A DNA stretch of 11,991 nucleotides from an uncultured Maritalea sp. (GCA_913055925.1 CAJXLH010000049.1:1-11991); one strand, 5' to 3'. Positions 1 through 6,972 are shown, counted from the first letter of the stretch. A program made the numbers and translations. The notes: generated from the sequence alone by a model not told the origin.

Positions 1-87
1 CGCTATGTGCTGGCACTTATTTTTGCAAGCATTGTTTGCGGGCTAGGCTTTTTGCCACCGCTCGACAGTTTGCGCCTTATTCTGTGA
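1..87 (+). CDS. Possible 3' end of a membrane-protein gene (partial, weak)
   Basis: An open frame enters from the left edge and ends at TGA 85-87. It encodes 28 residues, beginning RYVLALIFASIVCGLGF, that look like a transmembrane helix followed by a short polar tail. If real, it is the C-terminus of a plus-strand gene that converges on the response regulator and overlaps its 3' end by 45 bases on the opposite strand. The fragment is too short to name a family. A second plus-strand frame ends at TAG 44-46 and cannot be excluded. The hydrophobic composition is the only support, so this is a low-confidence call. Confidence 0.25.
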   Translation, partial: RYVLALIFASIVCGLGFLPPLDSLRLIL

Positions 88-564
88 TCGGCGGTCATCG
101 CGGTTCATAAACTCTTTGACCGAACGACGGCGGTCAGGGCCGATATAGCCTGACGGCACACGGATGCACTCGCGCGGAAACAAAATGGTGCGCTCAACAC
201 GATCATTGATCGTTTTTTCCGACAAGGGTTTGACCAACACTTCGTCTACACCCGCTTTGATGGCGCGCATTATCGTTTTTGGCCGCCCGCAACTGGAGAT
301 GAGGATTACCGGCACGAAACGCGACACGATTTGTTTGTCGATCCGAAGTTTCGCCACAAACTCTAAGGGCGACACATCCCCCAACGCATCATCGATCAAC
401 AACAAATCATTTGGATTGGCATGCAGGTATGACAACCCGTCTTTGGGCGTTGCAAAAAGGTGTGAACGCGCAATGCCCATATGCCGCAATGCCGAGCGGA
501 CCGTATCGACGATCAAACGCTGTTCAGCAATGATAACAACTCTTTGCTTTGTAAAATCAGGCAT
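43..564 (-). CDS. Single-domain response regulator (CheY-like receiver) with basic C-terminal tail
   Basis: The 173-residue protein has a receiver domain at about residues 8-130 and no DNA-binding or enzyme output domain. The likely phosphoacceptor is D58 in the DLLLIDD strand. S90/S91 fit the conserved Ser/Thr position and K112 in VLVKPLS is the conserved lysine. The acidic pocket after beta-1 is thin: the usual Asp/Glu pair is reduced to E14 (AEQR). The tail (about 131-173) is rich in charged residues and holds GPDRRR and RDDRRSQ, a kind of tail seen in other alphaproteobacterial receiver proteins. Such proteins usually act in a phosphorelay or through protein binding; no cognate kinase is visible. 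ATG 564 is chosen because the receiver starts a few residues later. It lies 82 bases downstream of the ABC-F gene on the same strand, with an inverted repeat in between. The fold is clear; the role is unknown. Confidence 0.85.
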   Translation of the reverse strand: MPDFTKQRVVIIAEQRLIVDTVRSALRHMGIARSHLFATPKDGLSYLHANPNDLLLIDDALGDVSPLEFVAKLRIDKQIVSRFVPVILISSCGRPKTIMRAIKAGVDEVLVKPLSEKTINDRVERTILFPRECIRVPSGYIGPDRRRSVKEFMNRDDRRSQNKAQTVERWQKA

Positions 565-581
565 GGCTCACGCTACTCTTG

Positions 582-599
582 TGCATCACAAATGATGCA
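582..599. repeat. Perfect inverted repeat upstream of the response regulator
   Basis: TGCATCA (582-588) and TGATGCA (593-599) form a perfect 7-base inverted repeat around a 4-base spacer, CAAA. It lies 17 bases upstream of the response-regulator ATG and 47 bases beyond the stop of the ABC-F gene, on the path between two minus-strand genes. No T-run follows it, so it does not look like an intrinsic terminator. It could be an operator or a leader hairpin. The structure is seen directly; the function is inference. Confidence 0.45.
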
Positions 600-646
600 A
601 TGAAATAGTGAAAACGACCTAAACGCGAACCGAGGATTATCGCTTA

Positions 647-2455
647 TTACTCTGCTTCTAGCTCTTCGCGCAGCATTTCTATTTCAAGCCACTGATCTTC
701 TTTTTCACCTAGCGCGCTTTCTTTTTCCGCAAGTTCGCTGCTGATGTTTTGGAATTTCGTTGGGTCTTTGGCATAAAGCTCTGGATCGGCCAACTGAGCA
801 TTCAGCGCTTCAATTTCTTTTGTCAGCGTTTCTATTTCACCGGGCAGCTTTTCCAGCGCATGTTTGTGTTTAAACGATAGCTTTTTGCTGCTCGGCTTCG
901 CGGCGAGCTTAGGTTGAGTATTTGTCTTTTTCGGCTTCGGCGTTTCCGATTTTGGTTTGCCAACGCCATATCCGCGCAACGCAACCATGTCAGAATATCC
1001 GCCGGGATATTCAGTCCACTCGCCATCACCATTACTAACGATAACCGAGGAAGCCACGCGGTCCAAAAACTCACGGTCGTGACTGACCACCAATACCGTG
1101 CCTTGATATTCTGCCACCATTTCCTGCAACAGGTCCAGCGTTTCAAGGTCCAAATCGTTGGTCGGCTCGTCCAAAATCAACAAGTTTGACGGCAAGGAAA
1201 GCGCGCGCGCAATCATCACCCGCGCCCGTTCGCCGCCGGACAACTTACCCAACGCCGTGTTGGCCTGTTCTGGCAGGAACAAAAAATCCTTCATATAGCC
1301 AACAACGTGACGCGCCTTGTCGTTGATCACCACATTGTCGGTGCCGCCGCCCGTCAATGCATCTTTGAGACTGGTGGCTGGGTCAAGCTGCGCACGCTTT
1401 TGATCGAGCACTGCGATATCGAGCTTGGTGCCCAATTTCACCTCGCCTTGATCTGGCGCGAGTTCTCCGGTGATCAATTTGATCAGCGTGGATTTTCCGG
1501 CACCGTTCGGCCCAACAATGCCAACCCGGTCGCCGCGCAAAATGCGCGTAGAAAAATCTTTCACCACCGTGCGGCCATCAAATGCTTTTGAAATGCCTTC
1601 AATATCCGCAACGATTGCGCCTGACTTTTGCGCGTCAGCAACTGACAATTTCACATCACCCACCGGACCGCGATGATCTTTTCGTTTCTGACGCAGATCG
1701 GCAAGCTCCGACATACGCCGCACATTGCGTTTGCGGCGCGCCGTGACGCCGTAGCGCACCCAATGCTCTTCCCTGACGATCTGACGATCAAGCTTGTGCT
1801 GTTCTAATTCCTCTTGCGCCAAAAGCTCGTCGCGCCAGGCTTCATATTCAGCAAACCCGCGATCTAACCGCCGCGTAGTTCCGCGATCTAGCCAAACGGT
1901 TGACCGTGTGAGATCGCTCAAAAAGCGTCTATCGTGGGAGATGATCAGCATAGCTGACTTCATCGAAGACAATTCGGACTGCAACCACTCAATGGCGGGC
2001 AAATCGAGGTGGTTGGTCGGCTCATCCAGCAACAAAATGTCAGGTGAAGGCGCCAATGCGCGCGCCAAGGCCGAGCGTCGAACCTCACCACCGGACATTG
2101 ACTTTGGATCAGCTTCTGGCGCGATACCAAGTTCGGATAGCAGATAAGGCGCGCGATAAGCATCATCGCCCGGCGCCAACCCGCTTTCCACATATTCTAG
2201 CGCCGTTTCAAAGCCCGAAAGGTCTGGTTCCTGCTCCAAATATCGCACCGTCACACCGGGCTGCAAAAACTGCTCAACACTGTCGGCATCCACCAACCCT
2301 GCGGCAATTTTCAACAATGTGGATTTGCCGGAACCATTACGCCCCACAAGGGCAATCCGCTCACCAGCAGCCACAGACAGTTCTGCACCAACAAGCAATG
2401 GCGTTCCGCCAAAGGTGAGGTGCACTTCTTTTAGACTGAGCAATGCAGCGGCCAT
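647..2455 (-). CDS. uup: ABC-F family ATPase, Uup type
   Basis: This 602-residue soluble protein has two ABC ATPase domains and no membrane segments. The first domain has Walker A GRNGSGKST (38-46), signature SGGE (121-124) and Walker B plus catalytic Glu in LLLDEPTNHLD (E145). The second has GPNGAGKST near 315-325, LSGGERAR near 405 and LILDEPTNDLD near 430. The linker carries the EEHWVRYGVTARRKRN stretch typical of Uup. The last 80 or so residues form a charged heptad-like segment that fits the Uup C-terminal coiled-coil domain. ABC-F proteins act on the ribosome, and Uup has been linked to ribosome function and to transposon precise excision in E. coli. Translation starts at ATG 2455, which has only a weak ribosome-binding site. 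The gene is divergent from the sulfurtransferase across 86 bases. The family is very secure; Uup rather than another ABC-F subgroup is likely. Confidence 0.92.
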   Translation of the reverse strand: MAAALLSLKEVHLTFGGTPLLVGAELSVAAGERIALVGRNGSGKSTLLKIAAGLVDADSVEQFLQPGVTVRYLEQEPDLSGFETALEYVESGLAPGDDAYRAPYLLSELGIAPEADPKSMSGGEVRRSALARALAPSPDILLLDEPTNHLDLPAIEWLQSELSSMKSAMLIISHDRRFLSDLTRSTVWLDRGTTRRLDRGFAEYEAWRDELLAQEELEQHKLDRQIVREEHWVRYGVTARRKRNVRRMSELADLRQKRKDHRGPVGDVKLSVADAQKSGAIVADIEGISKAFDGRTVVKDFSTRILRGDRVGIVGPNGAGKSTLIKLITGELAPDQGEVKLGTKLDIAVLDQKRAQLDPATSLKDALTGGGTDNVVINDKARHVVGYMKDFLFLPEQANTALGKLSGGERARVMIARALSLPSNLLILDEPTNDLDLETLDLLQEMVAEYQGTVLVVSHDREFLDRVASSVIVSNGDGEWTEYPGGYSDMVALRGYGVGKPKSETPKPKKTNTQPKLAAKPSSKKLSFKHKHALEKLPGEIETLTKEIEALNAQLADPELYAKDPTKFQNISSELAEKESALGEKEDQWLEIEMLREELEAE

Positions 2456-2541
2456 ATGATTTTCAATACTTTATGCTGGAACAGTGACGCACTACGATTT
2501 AGCATCGCACCAAGAAACTTCAACAAATTCTTGTGTGCCTT

Positions 2542-3384
2542 ATGGACCGAAATCAGATTTTATGCCGCGCTGATGAGCTAAATTCGCTCTTGGATGATCC
2601 CAACATCCGTATTGTCGATGGGTCGTGGCATTTGCCGAATGCCAATCGCGATGCGCTTTTTGAATATCAAAAAGATCACATTCCAGGCGCAGTGTTTTTC
2701 GATATTGATACGGCATCGGACCCGAATTCTGGGCTTCCCCACACCATGCCCGATGCAGCAACCTTTAGCACCTATGCAGGCAGTCTGGGCATTACTGATG
2801 AACATCAGATCATTGTTTATGACACGGCTGGGCTTTTTTCAGCTGCACGGGTGTGGTGGATGTTCCGTCAATTCGGCGCAACAAATGTGCGCGTGCTTGA
2901 TGGCGGCCTGCCCGCTTGGAAAAATGCGGGCCTTCCTACAACCTCTGACGTTGTGGAAATCGCTTCGGTTAAATTCAATGCTAGCGCACCACGTGACGTT
3001 GTTGGGCTAAGCGCCATGCGATCCCATGTGGACGTGGGTGACGTACAAATATTGGATGCAAGAGGCGCTGGCCGCTTTTCTGGCAAAGAGGCAGAGCCCC
3101 GGCCCGGTATGCGCGCAGGGCACATGCCGAACGCCACCAATGTCCCTTTCACAGCGCTTCTCAACGATGACGGCACGGTAAAGTCTACTGACGATCTCAA
3201 GGCATTATTCGCGGAAAAGCAGGTCGATGAAACCGCCCCGATTGTCACGAGCTGCGGTTCTGGGGTGACCGCTGCCATTATCGTATTGGCGCTTGAATTG
3301 ATCGGCTGTCGCAACGCTCAGCTTTACGATGGTTCTTGGTCCGAATGGGGTAGTTTGCAGGACACACCGATTGAAGTGGATTGA
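2542..3384 (+). CDS. sseA: 3-mercaptopyruvate sulfurtransferase (two rhodanese domains)
   Basis: The 280-residue protein is the usual length for the thiosulfate/mercaptopyruvate sulfurtransferase family. It has an inactive N-terminal rhodanese domain (about 5-135) and a catalytic C-terminal one (about 155-280). The active-site loop CGSGVT (238-243, catalytic C238) is the mercaptopyruvate type rather than the basic CRKGVT loop of thiosulfate sulfurtransferases. RPGMRAGHMPNA (187-198) and DGSWSEWG (263-270) are also family hallmarks. The enzyme moves sulfur from 3-mercaptopyruvate to thiol acceptors or cyanide in the cytoplasm. An upstream in-frame GTG at 2533 would add three residues; ATG 2542 is preferred, but neither has a good Shine-Dalgarno sequence. 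The gene reads in the same direction as psuK and psuG, with 53 bases to psuK, and could share their transcript. No functional link to pseudouridine breakdown is evident. Confidence 0.92.
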   Translation: MDRNQILCRADELNSLLDDPNIRIVDGSWHLPNANRDALFEYQKDHIPGAVFFDIDTASDPNSGLPHTMPDAATFSTYAGSLGITDEHQIIVYDTAGLFSAARVWWMFRQFGATNVRVLDGGLPAWKNAGLPTTSDVVEIASVKFNASAPRDVVGLSAMRSHVDVGDVQILDARGAGRFSGKEAEPRPGMRAGHMPNATNVPFTALLNDDGTVKSTDDLKALFAEKQVDETAPIVTSCGSGVTAAIIVLALELIGCRNAQLYDGSWSEWGSLQDTPIEVD

Positions 3385-3437
3385 CAGCTAAAGCGATTCA
3401 ACATATTGCTTTTGCAATTCGAAAGAACAAAAGCCAT

Positions 3438-4532
3438 ATGTCATTAACTGATTTAGAATCTCGACTTCTTACCCAAATCAAAGCACAACCCTTCGCCACC
3501 CAAAAAGAATTGGGTGAAGCGGTAGGCATTTCGCGTGCCAGCGTCGCAAACTATGTGGAGCGTTTGCAGAATAAAGGCCTCATTCTTGGTCGTGCTTATG
3601 TGTTCGCGCAAGTGCCTGGCGTAACATGCATCGGCGGCACAGTACTTGATCGCATTTTGCGCATGACAAGTGATGCCATTCCGCATACCTCCCAGCCCGG
3701 CACCAGCAGTTCAACACGTGGCGGCGTTGGCCGAAACGTGGCTGAAAATTTGGCACAGCTCGGTGAACCGGTGAAGTTGATGTCTGTCATTGGCGCTGAC
3801 GAAGCTGGGCGACAAATCGTTGAAGCCACCGAAGGTGCGGGTGTTGATGTGAGCCTTGTTGAACGACTACCGCATGGCATTACAGGCACATACACCGCGG
3901 TTATGCAGCCTTCTGGCGAGCTCTATCTCGGCATTGCCGATATGGGCATTATGGATGAGTTGAATGAGCAGATTATTGACGGCAATTGGCAGCATATCGT
4001 TTCGTCGCGTTTGGTATTTGCCGAAACAAACTGCCATCCAAGCTTGCTGGCAAACCTGATCAAGCGCTGCAAAAACGCTGATATTCCGTTGGCTGTTGAT
4101 GCAGTTTCCATCCCGAAATTTAAACGCTTACCAGATGCATTGGATGGTGTGACCTATCTGTTCTGCAATAAGGATGAAGCGCAATCTGTTTGCGATGATG
4201 ACGATTTAGAGGCCCTCGCTCGATATCTGCAGTTCCGAGGCGCCAAGAACGTTGTGATCACCAGCGGTGAAGGACCAATCGGCTGTTTGGCAGGCGATCA
4301 ATTTACCCTTATTGAAACGCCACGCACAAAAATCATCGATGTTTCAGGCGCTGGCGACGCCTTCGTTGCCGGTGTCATACATGGCATTTTGCAAGAGCTA
4401 GAGTTGAACGAAGCTGCCAAACTCGGTGTCGTCGCAGCCGGATTGACCGTGCAGTGCGAACTTCGCAACAGCCCCGATTTGACCGCAGCAGCGCTGAGTG
4501 AAGGCGCCAAGTCTATCAAAATCAAAGGATAA
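3438..4532 (+). CDS. psuK: Pseudouridine kinase: PfkB-family kinase with N-terminal winged-helix domain
   Basis: The 364-residue protein has two parts. Residues 1-55 form a MarR/AsnC-like winged helix; the helix-turn-helix around 20-45 reads ATQKELGEAVGISRASVANY. From about residue 60 there is a ribokinase/PfkB kinase with the first signature at GGVGRNVAENL (95-105) and the second at DVSGAGDAFVAG, where D307 is the catalytic base. The substrate is assigned from context: psuG begins 8 bases after this stop, and kinase plus glycosidase form the known pathway. The kinase phosphorylates pseudouridine at the 5' position. The same HTH-PfkB arrangement is known from E. coli YeiI. The frame opens further upstream with a TTG at 3381 that overlaps the sseA stop; ATG 3438 is preferred because the winged helix starts there and GAAAG precedes it at a workable distance. 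The HTH may let the protein regulate its own operon, but that is inference. Confidence 0.85.
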   Translation: MSLTDLESRLLTQIKAQPFATQKELGEAVGISRASVANYVERLQNKGLILGRAYVFAQVPGVTCIGGTVLDRILRMTSDAIPHTSQPGTSSSTRGGVGRNVAENLAQLGEPVKLMSVIGADEAGRQIVEATEGAGVDVSLVERLPHGITGTYTAVMQPSGELYLGIADMGIMDELNEQIIDGNWQHIVSSRLVFAETNCHPSLLANLIKRCKNADIPLAVDAVSIPKFKRLPDALDGVTYLFCNKDEAQSVCDDDDLEALARYLQFRGAKNVVITSGEGPIGCLAGDQFTLIETPRTKIIDVSGAGDAFVAGVIHGILQELELNEAAKLGVVAAGLTVQCELRNSPDLTAAALSEGAKSIKIKG

Positions 4533-4540
4533 CAAACCTA

Positions 4541-5449
4541 ATGAAATTCGATCTCCAGTTTGGCGCCCATGTTCTTGATGCCAAGATGTCGGGCCAGCCC
4601 ATAGTTGCGCTCGAAACAACCGTGGTAACCCACGGCATGGATTATCCGCACAATTTGGAAACCGCGCTGGCCATGGAAGCGGCTGTGCGCGAAGCTGGCG
4701 CATGTCCGGCGAGTTTGGGCATCATAGACGGACAGCCTGTCATTGGCATGAGCGAAGCGGAGCTAAAAGCCTTTGCTCAAGCGCCGCGCGGATCAATCGC
4801 CAAATGTAGCCGCCGAGATTTCGCAGCGCTGATTGGTCTTGGCAAATCGGGCTCCCTCACCGTTGCGGCCACCATGATTTTGGCTCAAGCCGCGCAAATC
4901 GACATTTTTGCCACCGGCGGCATTGGCGGCGTACACCGCGGCCATCCATTTGATGTGTCAGCGGATTTGCTGGAATTGGGCAAAACGCCAGTAACCGTTG
5001 TGTGCGCGGGCGCGAAATCTATTCTCGATTTACCGCTCACCATGGAAGTCCTAGAAACTCAAGGCGTGCCCGTTGTTGGGTTTGGCTGCGAAAATCTGCC
5101 CGCTTTTTACACCCGCGATAGCGGTATCGGGTTGCCGCACAGCGTTGCTGACACCAGCGAAGCCGCATCGATTGTGCGCACATGGCGCGATCTAAAAAGC
5201 GAAAATGGCATGTTGTTCGCGGTACCGGTGCCTGAAGATAGAGCCCTTTCCAATGACGAGATGGAAAAAGTTATCGAAACCGCCATCGCCGATGCGGACG
5301 ATAACGGCATCCATGGCGCGGCGGTGACGCCATTTGTGTTGGGCAAAGTGGTCGAACTGACCCAAGGCAAATCGCTTGAAGCGAACATTGCCTTGTTGAT
5401 CAACAATGCCAAAACCGCCGGCGAAATAGCCGTTGCGGCACAAAAATAA
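4541..5449 (+). CDS. psuG: Pseudouridine-5'-phosphate glycosidase
   Basis: This 302-residue protein belongs to the IndA/YeiN family, which breaks the C-C glycosidic bond of pseudouridine 5'-phosphate reversibly to give uracil and ribose 5-phosphate. Family blocks are present along its length: ALETTVVTHGM (23-33), RGSIAKCSRRD (83-93), ATGGIGGVHRGHPFDVSADL (124-142 region) and VCAGAKSILDLP (154-164). By alignment with E. coli YeiN, K159 should be the Schiff-base lysine, D142 a metal ligand, and E25 and K88 active-site residues, so the enzyme looks intact. The Shine-Dalgarno sequence AAAGGA overlaps the 3' end of psuK, which indicates translational coupling. It is the last gene of the plus-strand group and converges on a small minus-strand gene 6 bases away. 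No pseudouridine transporter is seen in the window. Confidence 0.95.
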   Translation: MKFDLQFGAHVLDAKMSGQPIVALETTVVTHGMDYPHNLETALAMEAAVREAGACPASLGIIDGQPVIGMSEAELKAFAQAPRGSIAKCSRRDFAALIGLGKSGSLTVAATMILAQAAQIDIFATGGIGGVHRGHPFDVSADLLELGKTPVTVVCAGAKSILDLPLTMEVLETQGVPVVGFGCENLPAFYTRDSGIGLPHSVADTSEAASIVRTWRDLKSENGMLFAVPVPEDRALSNDEMEKVIETAIADADDNGIHGAAVTPFVLGKVVELTQGKSLEANIALLINNAKTAGEIAVAAQK

Positions 5450-5455
5450 GTGGCT

Positions 5456-5878
5456 TTAGCGCGCCTTAACTGGCGCGCGCCACGCGATGGCTTTATTGGC
5501 GCCGTAGCGTCCAACGGACACTTTTTTGCTGTGATTGCCAGAAATCAGCTTTACTTTTCCATTGTCGCACTTGCCCATAACAACGCCAACATGGTTGCGC
5601 ATCACCATGATCGAACCGACCTGCCAAGGCTTGGCTGGTTTACCATAGCCCGCAAAGTCACGCGCACGATTTGACTGGCGCTTAGCAAAACCCGCAGCTT
5701 CCAAAATATTGTCCATATAGCAAGCGCACCATTTCGATGGGCACCCTTTTGGGCGGCGCGAACCGAGATCGTTTTGCATAAGTTTGATCAGGTTTTTAGC
5801 TTGTGCAGGCGCAACAAATACCGTTGGCGCGGCAACAAAAGTCACAGCGCACAAAAGTGCAGCAATCGATTTTCTCAT
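5456..5878 (-). CDS. Small exported CHAP/TIGR02594-like protein
   Basis: A 140-residue protein with a signal peptide: a basic start (MRKS), a hydrophobic core, and a likely cleavage after AQA at residue 27. The mature part resembles small TIGR02594-type NlpC/P60-CHAP proteins. It has a Cys in a WCA motif (KWCACYM, C51), a PWQVGSIMVM strand, a His in NHVGVVMG (H96), and SGNHSKKVSV (113-122), where the family usually has GGNQ...V. These would form a Cys-His-polar triad for cleaving an amide or peptide bond in cell wall material. Three cysteines lie close together (C46, C51, C53). A TTG five codons upstream (5893) is an alternative start; ATG 5878 is preferred because it gives a normal signal peptide. 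The gene is monocistronic and convergent with psuG. Export is well supported; hydrolase activity is inferred from the family. Confidence 0.72.
   Translation of the reverse strand: MRKSIAALLCAVTFVAAPTVFVAPAQAKNLIKLMQNDLGSRRPKGCPSKWCACYMDNILEAAGFAKRQSNRARDFAGYGKPAKPWQVGSIMVMRNHVGVVMGKCDNGKVKLISGNHSKKVSVGRYGANKAIAWRAPVKAR
5459..5478. terminator. GC-rich hairpin at the psuG / exported-protein convergence
   Basis: GCGCGCC (5459-5465) and GGCGCGC (5472-5478) form a perfect 7-base-pair GC stem with a 6-base loop, TTAACT. It sits in the last codons of the minus-strand gene and 9 bases beyond the psuG stop, so it could end both transcripts. On the minus strand a loose T-rich stretch (CTTATTTTTG) follows after several bases; on the plus strand no T-run follows. 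It may therefore be a weak or factor-assisted terminator. Structure is seen; function is inferred. Confidence 0.4.
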
Positions 5879-5938
5879 ATTTTGATGGGGCAAACCAGCG
5901 TGGCCGTTTGCGTCTTACTCTCTAGTCGTCTTGGAACC

Positions 5939-5964
5939 CCAAAGCCAAATCATTGCTGCTTTGG
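5939..5964. repeat. Inverted repeat between fructokinase and the exported-protein gene
   Basis: CCAAAGC (5939-5945) and GCTTTGG (5958-5964) form a 7-base inverted repeat with a 12-base spacer. It lies in the 143-base gap between the fructokinase stop and the downstream minus-strand gene. It could be part of a terminator for fructokinase or an operator for the next gene. No T-run follows on the minus strand. I see no clear -35/-10 promoter in this gap. Confidence 0.3.
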
Positions 5965-6021
5965 AAGCGCGCCTTAAACCGTGAGAATGTGTCGCAAATT
6001 TGGCAGATTGGTTAAGTGCAA

Positions 6022-6945
6022 TTAACCCAATTCATTTTGCCAAGGTGGATTGGCACCTGCACGCGACACAGTGACCGCTGCAACATCGGTTGCTAAATCC
6101 AACGCATCCAAAAGTTGGGCTTCAGTAATCTCAGCCAATGCGGATTTAGACAGACAATTGTTGCGTCGCAACCCGGCCAAGAACCCGCCGTTAAAGCTGT
6201 CACCTGCACCAACCGTATCAATGACGATTGCATCCTTTGCAGGTGCTGAAAAAGTGCCCGAACGCGTTACCGCATCGACACCTGCACTGCCTTTGGTCAT
6301 CAAAACAATTGATGCACTGTTTGAAATCAACTGGGCAGAAACCTCTTCAAAAGTTTGACCAGGCATCAGCCAATCCATGTCTTCATCAGACAATTTGATG
6401 ATGTCTGCAAGCTTGAGCATGCGCTCCATGCGACCACGATACGCGCCTTCGTCTTTGATGAAACTTGGGCGAATGTTCGGATCGAAACTGATAACGCGGT
6501 TTTCCGCTTCACGCGCCATTAAAGCTTCGTAAGTCGATCCACATGGATCTGGAATGAGGCTGATGGCACCGAAGTGCAGCGCTTGAACATCATCACCGAA
6601 TGACGGAAGATCTTCTTTCGTGATCATGCGCCCAGCACTGTTTTCATCATAAAACGCATACTCAGCATGGCCATCGGTGAGCTTGACAAAAGCCAAAGTG
6701 GTCGGCAGATCGTGTCGCTTACAAAATGAGGCGTCCACATTGGCGTCCGCGAGGCTTTGTTCGATTTGTTGGCCAAAGAGATCTGTGGCAAGTCCAGTGA
6801 AAAAGCCAGCCTTTTCACCAAGGCGACCCAATGTGATCGCCGTGTTGAATACTGCCCCGCCCGACACAGGGAGATAGCCAGCGCCCTCACCCTCGATTTC
6901 GCGCAGCAACATATCAATCAGCGCTTCGCCACAACAAACAATCAT
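6022..6945 (-). CDS. frk: Fructokinase (PfkB/ribokinase family)
   Basis: The 307-residue protein is a PfkB sugar kinase of the usual length. It starts with MIVCCGEALIDML, typical of rhizobial fructokinases. The sugar-site block is PVSGGAVFNTAITLGRLG (26-43), SFDPNIRPS lies at 153-161, and the catalytic motif DTVGAGDSFNGG has D249 as general base. It should phosphorylate fructose to fructose 6-phosphate with ATP in the cytoplasm; the exact sugar is inferred from similarity. ATG 6945 has a strong Shine-Dalgarno sequence (GGAGG, six bases upstream), and a 16-base inverted repeat abuts that site. It is 112 bases downstream of mogA on the same strand, so it could be read through from the nar operon, but the gap suggests its own promoter. 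No sugar transporter or LacI-type regulator is adjacent. Confidence 0.85.
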   Translation of the reverse strand: MIVCCGEALIDMLLREIEGEGAGYLPVSGGAVFNTAITLGRLGEKAGFFTGLATDLFGQQIEQSLADANVDASFCKRHDLPTTLAFVKLTDGHAEYAFYDENSAGRMITKEDLPSFGDDVQALHFGAISLIPDPCGSTYEALMAREAENRVISFDPNIRPSFIKDEGAYRGRMERMLKLADIIKLSDEDMDWLMPGQTFEEVSAQLISNSASIVLMTKGSAGVDAVTRSGTFSAPAKDAIVIDTVGAGDSFNGGFLAGLRRNNCLSKSALAEITEAQLLDALDLATDVAAVTVSRAGANPPWQNELG

Positions 6946-6956
6946 TTCCCGCCTCC

Positions 6957-6972
6957 AAACATTTCAATGTTT
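6957..6972. promoter_or_regulatory. Inverted repeat touching the fructokinase Shine-Dalgarno sequence
   Basis: On the minus strand AAACAT-TGAA-ATGTTT forms a 6-base-pair stem with a 4-base loop, followed without a gap by GGAGG (6956-6952) and then ATG 6945. It could be a repressor operator in the leader or a weak RNA hairpin that keeps the ribosome site exposed. The stem is A/T-rich and so not very stable as RNA, which favours a DNA-binding site. Function is inferred. Confidence 0.35.

Noticed and set aside
164..595. Plus-strand open frame of 143 codons opposite the response regulator
   Set aside because: It is antisense to a clear receiver domain and its translation has no recognisable motif.
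1307..2418. Several plus-strand open frames of 68-124 codons opposite the ABC-F gene
   Set aside because: They mirror a confident ABC-F coding region, show no family motifs and lack plausible start contexts.
5894..6021. Extra small gene or RNA in the gap after fructokinase
   Set aside because: No open frame with a ribosome site and no tRNA-like cloverleaf could be seen; only a short inverted repeat is present.
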